Shown here: one piece after another, positions 13,878 through 21,231 of the stretch
Layout: each line of letters begins with the position of its first letter
Numbering within the stretch: the stretch's first letter is position 1
IMG/VR virus record: IMGVR_UViG_3300035212_003238
Location: 1-21,231 of that record
Length of the DNA stretch: 21,231 bases
Strand: one strand, 5' to 3'
Source: a virus
Translations under genes and position numbers: made by a program
Notes under the pieces: generated by a model
What the model saw: the letters and a program-made list of their open reading frames with translations, nothing else
What the model was told of the DNA's origin: nothing
Database searches by the model: none

Positions 13878-16555
13878 TGGCTGAAAAATATGTAGGAGAA
13901 GTTCCACACAAAACTAATGACTTAACACTAAACGATGCTGCAACTGTAATATCTACAATTGGCGGAGTGGAAGTCACTACAAATTTAAATCCACCAAGAG
14001 TAAGAACATTTTTACCTCCAAAATTCTCTACGTTTTACACTTTAGAAAACGTAGAGACTGTTTCTTTGAAGAATACTGTATTCAATCCTGAGAAGTCATT
14101 AAAACTTTATTTGGATAAAACAAATCCAAAGTATTTTTCAAAGTATAGTTCTCTTTTGGAATTAGTAAGAGTTTCTTTGGAAACAATTCTTTTAAAATAT
14201 CCTGCATCCATATACTCAAGAACAGATGTATTAGGTATAGTAGGTCAAAATATAATCAATTCGGGATACTATTTTATTGATGAAACAACTACGTTTTCAG
14301 CAAACGTAAGTTTCTTTTCAAATCCTTTTGGAATTTATCATCAAAGCAATCCTAACTATAAATTTCCTGATGATAGAATTCCTTCTTTAAGAAATTTAAC
14401 TAAAAATTTTAATAAGTATGAATTAGTTGTAGATGGGATAAAATATCCTATTTTGGAATTCACCCCATCACAAACTACAAGTAACGACTTTGTTACAATA
14501 AAAATCAAAGGAAATCCTTTTGACCTTGGAAGTAGTTCTAAAGAATTCTATATCAAACCTATGGATTCTGAGATAAATCTGTTCTATGATTCCTTAGATG
14601 ATTTTGAAGCATATCTTTTGAACAAAGATGATAATTTCAGAGCAATCTTTCAAGCTACTGAAGAAGTTGATGGCGGATTGTTTTTGGATTATAACTTAGA
14701 ATTACAATTTCCAAAGGCAGATAATTATAACCTTGATATAGTTTCAGCTTTTTATGATATCTATGTAGCAGACTTAGTTGAATTTGCTAAAAAATTTGAT
14801 GATAAAAGGGGTAATCTCCTAATGAGGAAATTAGTCCCTGAAAGTGTACAAAGTGTTACTTTGGAAGATATTAATGCAGAATATCCCACTTATGGCGAAG
14901 TTAATAGGCTTTTAATAGTTTATGGAAGAAGTTTAGATGATATAAATTATTATATAGAAGGTATCAGAACTTTGAATTCCGTAACTTATACCAAAAGAGA
15001 TAGTATGCCTGAAGCATTGCTTTTTGATTTTATTAAATCTTTAGGATGGGATATGGATATTAATCCGCCACTTCCAAATGATTTACTAAGATTATTAGCA
15101 TTAAATTCGGCTTGGGTATTCAAATCAAAAGGAACAAGAAATGCTATAGATTTTATTTTAAATTTCTTAGGGATTCCTCAAGACATAGTTGATTTTAATG
15201 AATATGTCATCAGGGCAAAAAAACCTGTGGACGTTGATAAATTAAGGTTTTATTATAACCTTATAAATCCAAATGTTACATTTGATATTAGCACTCTACC
15301 TATTGATGAAGAAGGTTATCCAAAATTTTATCCCGATAATGAAATAGATTATTTCCAAAGATACGGTGAATTAGATAGAGGTTTATCGTATTTTTATAAA
15401 TATGTTAATTTATTCCCAAGTGAATTTACAGGAACTACTGTAACTTATACTGAAACTGTAGAAAGTTATAAAGTTCTTTTTGAACAAAATTGGGAATTGA
15501 CAGGAGTTAATTTAACCTATGATATAGTTGATAACGATTTGGTTCATAATGAATGTTTCACAGTTTCAGGTGAAACAACTGTAGACCCTTATCCTGAAAT
15601 CTTTTTGGATGATTGCGGATGTCCACTTCCTATCTCAGATAAAGTTTTAAAAATTTGTTCTACGCCTACAATATTCACAGGTTGTACCAATATTATATTA
15701 GATATTTGGTATGACTGTGTAAGTGGAGATACTGCAATTTTACACATAAATTCTTATGGAGGAAAAGGTGTAGTTTCAATTTCAGGTGCTACAGATGGGC
15801 AAGTTGTTTCCACAGGAGATACTTTTGCGATTTATGGAACAGATGAAGATGGATGTCTTTCTGATATTTATAATATCACAATTGATTGTCCTGACCCATG
15901 CTTGACAACAGACTTATTTGCAACTATAACATATATTTGTAATCTTGATGAATTTGGTCAAAACGATGGAACAGCAACTGTTTCAGTTACCCATAATGGG
16001 GTTTCTTCAACAGGAATTCAAGATGGCGATATTGTTAATGATAATAACTATGCGGAAATAACAATTTATGATATTTATGGATGTTCATTAACCGAAAAAG
16101 TATTAATTGATTGCCCTCTACCTGAACCTGTTGAATGCGAAGCAATAACAATAGAAATGTCACTTGAAACGACAAGTGTTTCTTTAGAATCACCGTGTTC
16201 AGGTAAATTAAATGTTGTTTATGATTTAGACCCTCTACCTGCAGGTCATATTATAGACCAAGTAACTTTATTTATTACAGGTAGCGGAGGGGATGATATA
16301 TACGTTGTTGGATATCCTCTTCCTGTACAAGCAACATTTAACTTGCTTGCAGGAGTAGAAACAATTGATTTAGATTTCAGTTCTTTGTGCAATGATGGAG
16401 ACCCTGTACCTACTGAAATAAAAATAAATGTAGGTGTTCTTGTAACCTTTGCAAATGGATGTGAATATACTGAATCTTTTGCAGATTTAACAGTTAATCC
16501 AAGACAATTAGGTGATAATGACTCACAAACAAAAATAACACTACCAAATCCATAA
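13877..16555 (+). CDS. Baseplate protein with P2 gpI / T4 gp7-like core and SprB-like C-terminal repeats, 892 aa
   Basis: Residues about 1-330 are a mixed alpha/beta region opening with a conserved-looking FLPPKFSTFYTLENVE. Residues about 335-440 resemble the P2 tail protein I family: paired helices (GEVNRLLIVYGRSLDDINYYI, EALLFDFIKSLGWDMD), then LLALNSAWVFKSKGTRNAIDF ending in LGIP, where the W...KGT...I...LG pattern is diagnostic. Proteins of this family (T4 gp7 counterpart) join the gp6/gpJ wedge. From about residue 600 the character changes to Cys- and Gly-rich beta repeats: two SprB-like units (607-672 and 679-747), each closing with IDCP, then one more beta domain (about 750-875). The result is a wedge core fused to adhesin-like modules. 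It overlaps the upstream stop and lies one base before the next gene. Confidence 0.72.
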   Translation: MAEKYVGEVPHKTNDLTLNDAATVISTIGGVEVTTNLNPPRVRTFLPPKFSTFYTLENVETVSLKNTVFNPEKSLKLYLDKTNPKYFSKYSSLLELVRVSLETILLKYPASIYSRTDVLGIVGQNIINSGYYFIDETTTFSANVSFFSNPFGIYHQSNPNYKFPDDRIPSLRNLTKNFNKYELVVDGIKYPILEFTPSQTTSNDFVTIKIKGNPFDLGSSSKEFYIKPMDSEINLFYDSLDDFEAYLLNKDDNFRAIFQATEEVDGGLFLDYNLELQFPKADNYNLDIVSAFYDIYVADLVEFAKKFDDKRGNLLMRKLVPESVQSVTLEDINAEYPTYGEVNRLLIVYGRSLDDINYYIEGIRTLNSVTYTKRDSMPEALLFDFIKSLGWDMDINPPLPNDLLRLLALNSAWVFKSKGTRNAIDFILNFLGIPQDIVDFNEYVIRAKKPVDVDKLRFYYNLINPNVTFDISTLPIDEEGYPKFYPDNEIDYFQRYGELDRGLSYFYKYVNLFPSEFTGTTVTYTETVESYKVLFEQNWELTGVNLTYDIVDNDLVHNECFTVSGETTVDPYPEIFLDDCGCPLPISDKVLKICSTPTIFTGCTNIILDIWYDCVSGDTAILHINSYGGKGVVSISGATDGQVVSTGDTFAIYGTDEDGCLSDIYNITIDCPDPCLTTDLFATITYICNLDEFGQNDGTATVSVTHNGVSSTGIQDGDIVNDNNYAEITIYDIYGCSLTEKVLIDCPLPEPVECEAITIEMSLETTSVSLESPCSGKLNVVYDLDPLPAGHIIDQVTLFITGSGGDDIYVVGYPLPVQATFNLLAGVETIDLDFSSLCNDGDPVPTEIKINVGVLVTFANGCEYTESFADLTVNPRQLGDNDSQTKITLPNP
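15695..15892 (+). repeat. SprB-like protein repeat, copy 1 (in the 892-aa baseplate protein)
   Basis: The unit encodes residues 607-672: LDIWYDC at the start, a Gly/Ser-rich middle (GGKGVVSISGATDGQVV), then YGTDEDGC and a closing ITIDCP. It matches the layout of SprB repeats from Bacteroidota surface adhesins: a GG turn, a strand pair, D.xGC, then a last strand. Similarity to copy 2 is at protein level, not as repeated DNA. Confidence 0.55.
15911..16117 (+). repeat. SprB-like protein repeat, copy 2 (in the 892-aa baseplate protein)
   Basis: The unit encodes residues 679-747: ATITYIC, then DGTATVSVTHNG, then ITIYDIYGC and closing LIDCP. It has the same order and spacing of elements as copy 1 but little nucleotide identity, so the two are anciently duplicated or independently acquired domains. 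Confidence 0.55.
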
Positions 16556-16556
16556 T

Positions 16557-19427
16557 ATGGCTTGTTTACAGAACGTAAGAATAAAACAAACAGTAACTTA
16601 TGATTCCACTCCCGATTTAGTAAATGGGTTGATTCAGGGACAAGTAGATGTTGAAATTTTCAACACCTATGGATTTCCTATTTCAGGTGAAGTTATTGTG
16701 GATAGAGTAAGGGATTTACCTGTTGTAAGTCTTGAGGATGCCTCCATTTCTGAGACACAGTATATTACTTCAACAGGAGATACTTTTAATTTCAATTTTT
16801 ATTATCCTTCAACCGAACCTATTAATGTTGTTATAAACATAAAGGTAAAAGTAAGAATTGAAGACTGTTTTTACGAACATACTTGCAGCCATATATTGTT
16901 GACACCTAATCCAACCGAAGATTTTTCTTATTGTGATGTCTTTGTTCAAGGATATGAAGTAATTTCAGGTTGTACTAATCCCCTTTATTATGAATTCAAT
17001 CCTAATGCAAATTTTGATGATGGCAGTTGTTCTTTATTAAAGCCTGTATATGGTTGCACAAATCCTCTTGCAGTCAATTATAATTCTAATGCGGACTATA
17101 ATGATGGAACTTGTATTTTTGCTTCAGGATGCACTAATCCTGTTGCAGTAAATTATGACCCTATTGCAGTAATAGATGATGGCTCATGTGAATGCGGTGA
17201 TATAAACGTTCAATTGAACTTTAATCAGTTATCAGGGGAAAGTTTTGTTATAGAATCTAATTGCCAATATCTTTTTGAATTTGATTGGTTTGCTCAAATT
17301 GATTGCGGAAAGCTTATAGAATACCTTCAAACTGATACAAGAACTATATTAGAAGTTTTAGGAGATTTAGCTGTCAATGCTCAGGCATTTGTATTAACAG
17401 ATGAAGAAGGATTGATATTAGATTATACAGGTGGAACTATTTCTTATACAGGAGATACCACCTATCTTTTAGCTCAAAATGAAAATCTATATACTTTTGA
17501 TTCAGAAGTTGTTCCTTATGGAATTGGTACAACAGGTTCTGAAGAAGATTGCGCTTTTGTCAATGATTTAATTTCAACTGAATTAGGAATAGATTGTCCT
17601 TCAAAAGAAGATTTAGAAAAAAGATTCAAAGGTTCTTGGACAAGGAGTACATTTATTTTAAATGCTGATTTAGTCGGTTCTTTTACCAAATTCAATTTGA
17701 ATTTTGCTAATTTCAATTTTGGAGCTTGCGTTCATTTGGATAATGTGAAAGTTTCAAAATTATGCAGTACCCCTCAAAATAAATGCGTAATCATACCAAG
17801 TCAATACGGTTTAGAATTTGATAAGGTTATTGATAATAAGAAAGGATGGTTGTACTCTGAAGAATTAACGAGTAGAACTTATGATTTTAAAAATCAGGAG
17901 ACTGATTATCAAGATTTCGATTCAAGATTAATTTTGAATACTAAAGAATTGGAATTGACTATCAATCCTGTAAAATATATTGAATCCGATGTACTTTCTT
18001 ATTATGAGTACTATCAGAAATTCTTTGTAAGTGTTGATGAAAGATATACCAATTTAAGTAAAGATTATATTACTTATGAAGCAATAAATCCTATTGGAAG
18101 GCAATTTACAAGACAGTATCCATTTTTAAATACTATATATGAGCAGTATTTGGATGGATTAGATTGCGCTCCAACGAAAGCTTTAAATTATCCTTATGGT
18201 ATTGAAATAATAAGCCGTACAGGGGATTATTGGTATTCTGCAGTAAAACAATTGCTTCCTGCTACTACAATTTGGAATGAAGCTCAATATACCTATAAAA
18301 ACAACATATTCCACAAACCTAAGCATAACTATAAAAAATATACTTTAGGCGGAGAAAGTGATACAGATATTGATTCACCTTCAGGAGTAACTGTTGTTTG
18401 TACCGTTGTAAGTGATAAATGTCTATCAGAAAGCTTTGATAGTATTGATGGATTCCTAAGCTTTGACTTTGGAAATGTTCAATGTACTTCTATTTATACA
18501 GGTGGTACAATTGGATATTCAGGTTCAGGTGGAGAAGGTAACTTCTCAGGGAAAATTATTCAATATTCTACAAATGAAAATGGTGAGAATACTATTGAAA
18601 ATTATTTTGGTTTCAATGGTTATGAATGTATAACAGGTGAACCTATTCCTACAGGTGATACTTGCGATACAGTAGTAATTGATGTTAATCTTTCTTATGA
18701 ATGTATTCAAGTTGAAAGTGAAAATACAGGATTTGCAGATGTAACATTAACTGTTTCAGGGGGTCAAGCACCATATATTATCACAGGATATTATTCAGGA
18801 ACTATTCTTACAGAAGGAGGAAGTGTTACTTTTGAAGCTGAACATGATGAAGTTATAATTATTTCTGTTGAAGATGCTAATGGATGTACAAGCACAAATA
18901 ATTTCATAGAGGTAGATTGTCCGATTCCTTTGGATAATTGCATTCCTGTTACTTGTGAAGGAAATCTTCCATTTGAATTAGAGGTTATATTAAGCAATTA
19001 TACATCAAGTTTAGGTGTTTATACATTAGAAGTTAATTTAACTTCTCCAACTTATACAGGTTCTTTGATGGGTAGTTATAAAATTTCAAATTTAGCTATT
19101 GATTCAATTGTAGCAACATTTCCAAGATATCATAATACTGCAAATTATACGCCCGATGTACAATTAAGTAATTATATGGAATTTGGATTTAATCAATTAA
19201 CTCCAAATGGGGATGCTACTACTGTAACAGCATCTGATTCACCTTGGTATTTATTGTTAACCCCTGCAGGATTTGGTGTAGATAATCCTAATTTTATAGA
19301 TGGAAATAATATTACTGTAGATATAGCTTTATTTGACGAAGATTATTGTGTACATAAAGCTTCTGTATCATTAACAATACCTACAGATGGTAATATAAGT
19401 ACAGTTACAACTTTAACACCTTTTTAA
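16557..19427 (+). CDS. Multidomain Cys-rich tail/baseplate protein with GCTNP and SprB-like repeats, 956 aa
   Basis: The N-terminal about 110 residues form a beta domain (VDVEIFNTYGFPISGEVIVD). Residues 138-158, 166-186 and 191-211 are three GCTNP...(D/N)DG(S/T)C repeats. A mixed domain follows (about 215-410), with cysteines and a FNLNFANFNFGACVHLDNVKV jelly-roll-like end, then a helical/beta region (about 415-600) containing YWYSAVKQLLPATTIW and a Tyr/Lys-rich KPKHNYKKYTL. A Gly/Ser/Thr segment leads to an SprB-like repeat (703-789) and a C-terminal beta domain (about 795-956). No enzyme motif or signal peptide is visible. The GCTNP and SprB modules are known from secreted Bacteroidota proteins and here suggest an exposed, host-contacting part of the virion. 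The gene starts one base after the gpI-like gene, with which it shares the SprB-like module. Confidence 0.7.
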   Translation: MACLQNVRIKQTVTYDSTPDLVNGLIQGQVDVEIFNTYGFPISGEVIVDRVRDLPVVSLEDASISETQYITSTGDTFNFNFYYPSTEPINVVINIKVKVRIEDCFYEHTCSHILLTPNPTEDFSYCDVFVQGYEVISGCTNPLYYEFNPNANFDDGSCSLLKPVYGCTNPLAVNYNSNADYNDGTCIFASGCTNPVAVNYDPIAVIDDGSCECGDINVQLNFNQLSGESFVIESNCQYLFEFDWFAQIDCGKLIEYLQTDTRTILEVLGDLAVNAQAFVLTDEEGLILDYTGGTISYTGDTTYLLAQNENLYTFDSEVVPYGIGTTGSEEDCAFVNDLISTELGIDCPSKEDLEKRFKGSWTRSTFILNADLVGSFTKFNLNFANFNFGACVHLDNVKVSKLCSTPQNKCVIIPSQYGLEFDKVIDNKKGWLYSEELTSRTYDFKNQETDYQDFDSRLILNTKELELTINPVKYIESDVLSYYEYYQKFFVSVDERYTNLSKDYITYEAINPIGRQFTRQYPFLNTIYEQYLDGLDCAPTKALNYPYGIEIISRTGDYWYSAVKQLLPATTIWNEAQYTYKNNIFHKPKHNYKKYTLGGESDTDIDSPSGVTVVCTVVSDKCLSESFDSIDGFLSFDFGNVQCTSIYTGGTIGYSGSGGEGNFSGKIIQYSTNENGENTIENYFGFNGYECITGEPIPTGDTCDTVVIDVNLSYECIQVESENTGFADVTLTVSGGQAPYIITGYYSGTILTEGGSVTFEAEHDEVIIISVEDANGCTSTNNFIEVDCPIPLDNCIPVTCEGNLPFELEVILSNYTSSLGVYTLEVNLTSPTYTGSLMGSYKISNLAIDSIVATFPRYHNTANYTPDVQLSNYMEFGFNQLTPNGDATTVTASDSPWYLLLTPAGFGVDNPNFIDGNNITVDIALFDEDYCVHKASVSLTIPTDGNISTVTTLTPF
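16968..17189 (+). repeat. Three GCTNP...DDGSC protein repeats
   Basis: There are three 21-residue units at 16968-17030, 17052-17114 and 17127-17189. Each starts GCTNP, has an N(Y/F)(N/D)P-like middle, and ends (D/N)DG(S/T)C. The two cysteines of each unit probably pair, and the acidic end may bind Ca2+. Spacers are seven and four residues. Such repeats are frequent in secreted proteins of marine Bacteroidota. The DNA copies are diverged. Confidence 0.8.
18663..18923 (+). repeat. SprB-like protein repeat (in the 956-aa protein)
   Basis: The unit encodes residues 703-789: LSYECI, then GFADVTLTVSGGQAPYIIT, then IISVEDANGCTS and closing IEVDCP. GGQAPY and DANGCT are the hallmark turns of the SprB family, making this the best-formed of the three copies in the window. 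Confidence 0.65.
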
Positions 19428-19430
19428 GAT

Positions 19431-20078
19431 ATGCCTTTTACTACTTTTGATGTTAATATATTTGGAACTTCTCATGTAGATTTAGATGGTTCTAATTCAA
19501 ATGGTTATTCTCGTGAATTTGTAATACATGTATTACAGGTTGAATGTAATCAAACTATTACTAACTTTGATATGTTTATTGAGTTTTATGTTTATCCCTT
19601 TAGAAAAGGTACTACTAATAGCCCTGTGACCCCTTCTCCAAATGGGTTATGGTTAAATGCATTTAATGTTGATAAAATGAAATTAAATGGTAGACCTCAA
19701 GTAATACATTTAGATACAATGACACCTGCTTCACCTGTAGCATTATATCCTACATGCTTTACATCTCCTGCTTTGCCTTGTCCATCACCTGCGGATATTA
19801 GATTATGTTCAATGGCATTTCAAACACCTATACCTATAGGGGTTACTCCTACAGGTTATGATGCAAATTACACTGACATGTATGATTTTGGAAGTAATGC
19901 TAAATTACCTGTGAACATAACAATTATTGCAGATGGTTGTAGATATAGTTCTGAAATCGGTACAACTATAAATATTTATACTGATTACAATACAGCAGAA
20001 GCCCTTTGTGGAGGTATAACAGTAATTACACCATGTTCAAATCCAATAGGTTTCAACGAAAAAATAACAATCTCATAA
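19431..20078 (+). CDS. Putative structural protein, 215 aa
   Basis: I do not recognise this protein. It is beta-rich with many Thr, Pro and Asn residues and six cysteines (among them PTCFTSPALPCPSP and TPCSNP), in line with the Cys-rich style of its upstream neighbour. The N-terminus (MPFTTFDVNIFGTSHVDLDGS) starts directly with a beta strand, and there is no signal peptide or membrane segment. The ATG is three bases after the preceding stop. It resembles the C-terminal beta domain of the 956-aa protein in general character (short strands, Pro/Thr loops) and may be a small accessory tip or fibre-like subunit. Only location and composition support this. Confidence 0.65.
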   Translation: MPFTTFDVNIFGTSHVDLDGSNSNGYSREFVIHVLQVECNQTITNFDMFIEFYVYPFRKGTTNSPVTPSPNGLWLNAFNVDKMKLNGRPQVIHLDTMTPASPVALYPTCFTSPALPCPSPADIRLCSMAFQTPIPIGVTPTGYDANYTDMYDFGSNAKLPVNITIIADGCRYSSEIGTTINIYTDYNTAEALCGGITVITPCSNPIGFNEKITIS

Positions 20079-20096
20079 TTATAAATAAAAATACAT

Positions 20097-21231
20097 ATGT
20101 CTTATATAATTGAAAAGAAAAGTCCGTTAATTTTAACAAGGCTGACAGCAAAAGGAAGAGAGAAAATCGCAAGAGGAACTTTGACTTGGGGTTTTTGGAG
20201 TTTAGGTGATTCTGAAGTGGATTACAAAAACATTGAAGATATCCCTGCAGAATTTGGAACTTCAAATATTTTGAAGCCAAAAGATTTTCAACCGAACACC
20301 AAAACTTTCTTAGAGAAAGCTGAATGTGCAATCTTATCTCCAATTGCTGCAGGTGAAAGACAAACAATTGAATGTTGTGTCAAAAATCAAGCTATTGAGA
20401 GAGGTTTTTTCAGTGGAACTACAGATGAGCTAATAACAAGCAATAATTACCTGAGAACTTCAGGAACAGTTTTGCTTTCACAATTTAATGGTAGTAACAC
20501 TATTGATATTGGAACTGTTAATTTTGAGGATGGAGATTATATTCTTTTCAAAATAACAAATACAATTGTAGGAGCTTTGACTCCTGAAGAAACTGAAGAA
20601 CCTGTATTATATCTTTGGTATAAGATAGAAAAAACACCTCTTTCAACAATAATAACAGTTGACAGATATTTGCCTTATTTTTCATTCTTGTCAGATGTTT
20701 CAGTAAATTATTATATTTTCCCTAAAGGAGAATCAATACTTGAATTCTATGGAAGTGGTTCTACAATTCCTTATTGGAATAAAGAAACTCTCGAATTTGT
20801 TACTACTTGTGATGTTTCACAATACGATGTTAATGTTTTGAATATGAATAATGTTTGGAATGAAAGCATGGCAGGAACTCAAACTAATAACGAAGATTAT
20901 CATTATTATGGTTCTATTGATTATGTAGGTCAAAAGGAATATTTCGGTTACAATATTGATTTACCCGAAGCCTTGAATAGCGGAATAGATTGTGAGGATA
21001 AGTTTTTAAGTGTGTATGATAACTACATCAAAGGAATTGGCATTATCCACTTCAGTAATTTAAATATTTCCAATGATTACGGTGAAAAATATTATATCAA
21101 TCATGCAGAAGGAAATCCTTTGACAATCAAAATGCCAACAGTTATGTGGCACAGAAGATGGTTTGGTGGCTCAGGATTGGGTAATACTATTGGAATGAAC
21201 TTTATTACTTCAGGAGATACTAAAACTGTTC
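20097..21231 (+). CDS. Putative virion structural protein (partial, runs off the right edge)
   Basis: The frame is open from the ATG at 20097 to the end of the window, 378 codons without a stop. The N-terminus contains LTAKGREKIARGTLTWGFWSLGDSEVDY (about residues 14-41). The pattern of a short helix followed by a ...LGDSEVDY strand is reminiscent of structural proteins of large tailed phages, but I cannot name the family. The rest is mixed beta with Tyr/Asn-rich loops, few cysteines, and MPTVMWHRRWFGGSG near the visible end. It follows an 18-base gap that contains TATAAATA and an A-rich leader without Shine-Dalgarno sequence. Orientation and packing place it in the structural operon. Function and full length cannot be judged from this fragment. 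Confidence 0.75.
   Translation, partial: MSYIIEKKSPLILTRLTAKGREKIARGTLTWGFWSLGDSEVDYKNIEDIPAEFGTSNILKPKDFQPNTKTFLEKAECAILSPIAAGERQTIECCVKNQAIERGFFSGTTDELITSNNYLRTSGTVLLSQFNGSNTIDIGTVNFEDGDYILFKITNTIVGALTPEETEEPVLYLWYKIEKTPLSTIITVDRYLPYFSFLSDVSVNYYIFPKGESILEFYGSGSTIPYWNKETLEFVTTCDVSQYDVNVLNMNNVWNESMAGTQTNNEDYHYYGSIDYVGQKEYFGYNIDLPEALNSGIDCEDKFLSVYDNYIKGIGIIHFSNLNISNDYGEKYYINHAEGNPLTIKMPTVMWHRRWFGGSGLGNTIGMNFITSGDTKTV

Noticed and set aside
20080-20087. TATAAATA as a T4-type late promoter for the last gene
   Set aside because: Transcription would begin only a few bases before the ATG at 20097, and the octamer is likely by chance at this AT content. It is kept only as a side note to the GATATTTAT finding.
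1-21231. Reassigned TAG codon (as in some large gut phages)
   Set aside because: No TAG ends any of the 13 complete genes, but none occurs in frame either; all long frames are open with the standard code. Avoidance of TAG is expected in AT-rich genomes.

Overview
The window looks like part of the genome of a large contractile-tailed (T4/P2-baseplate-type) phage or prophage of a Bacteroidota host, probably flavobacterium-like. The evidence is as follows: a T4 gp6/P2 gpJ-like baseplate wedge protein heads a long run of co-oriented, tightly packed structural genes; the DNA is strongly AT-rich; starts lack Shine-Dalgarno sequences and sit behind A-rich leaders; two promoters match the Bacteroidota TTTG / TAnnTTTG consensus; and several tail proteins carry repeat modules typical of Bacteroidota surface proteins (SprB-like repeats and GCTNP...DDGSC repeats). 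No integrase, terminase, capsid gene, tRNA, CRISPR or insertion sequence is visible, so the full genome type cannot be decided from this window.

Left part (1-3870, minus strand): an apparent early or nucleic-acid-metabolism unit, read right to left. It holds a calcineurin-like metallophosphoesterase, a Nudix hydrolase, a small charged hypothetical protein and a primase-helicase-like protein. The last has a BT4734/VirE_N-type primase-like N-terminus and a P-loop helicase-like C-terminus, and it runs off the left edge. One host-type promoter sits ahead of the phosphoesterase and a second ahead of the primase-helicase.

Middle and right (3976-21231, plus strand): a structural (late) operon of eleven genes, the last cut by the right edge. 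The order is gp6/gpJ-like wedge protein; small membrane protein; 1184-aa Cys-rich protein with an internal hydrophobic hairpin; three tail or baseplate proteins without clear family (543, 280 and 283 aa); a 300-aa protein after a 43-bp gap; an 892-aa protein with a gpI/gp7-like core and an adhesin-like C-terminus; a 956-aa repeat-bearing protein; a 215-aa protein; and an open-ended protein of at least 378 aa. Most neighbours are separated by 0-3 bases or overlap (TAATG, ATGA), which suggests translational coupling. Plus-strand gaps lack the host-type promoter; two of them share a GATATTTAT motif that may be a phage late-gene signal.

How the parts fit together: the minus-strand genes would act in replication and nucleotide or RNA-end turnover, and the plus-strand genes would build the baseplate and its peripheral, receptor-facing or membrane-interacting parts. 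Every gene reads open with the standard code. The 13 complete genes stop with TAA (11) or TGA (2). No gap exceeds about 120 bases.
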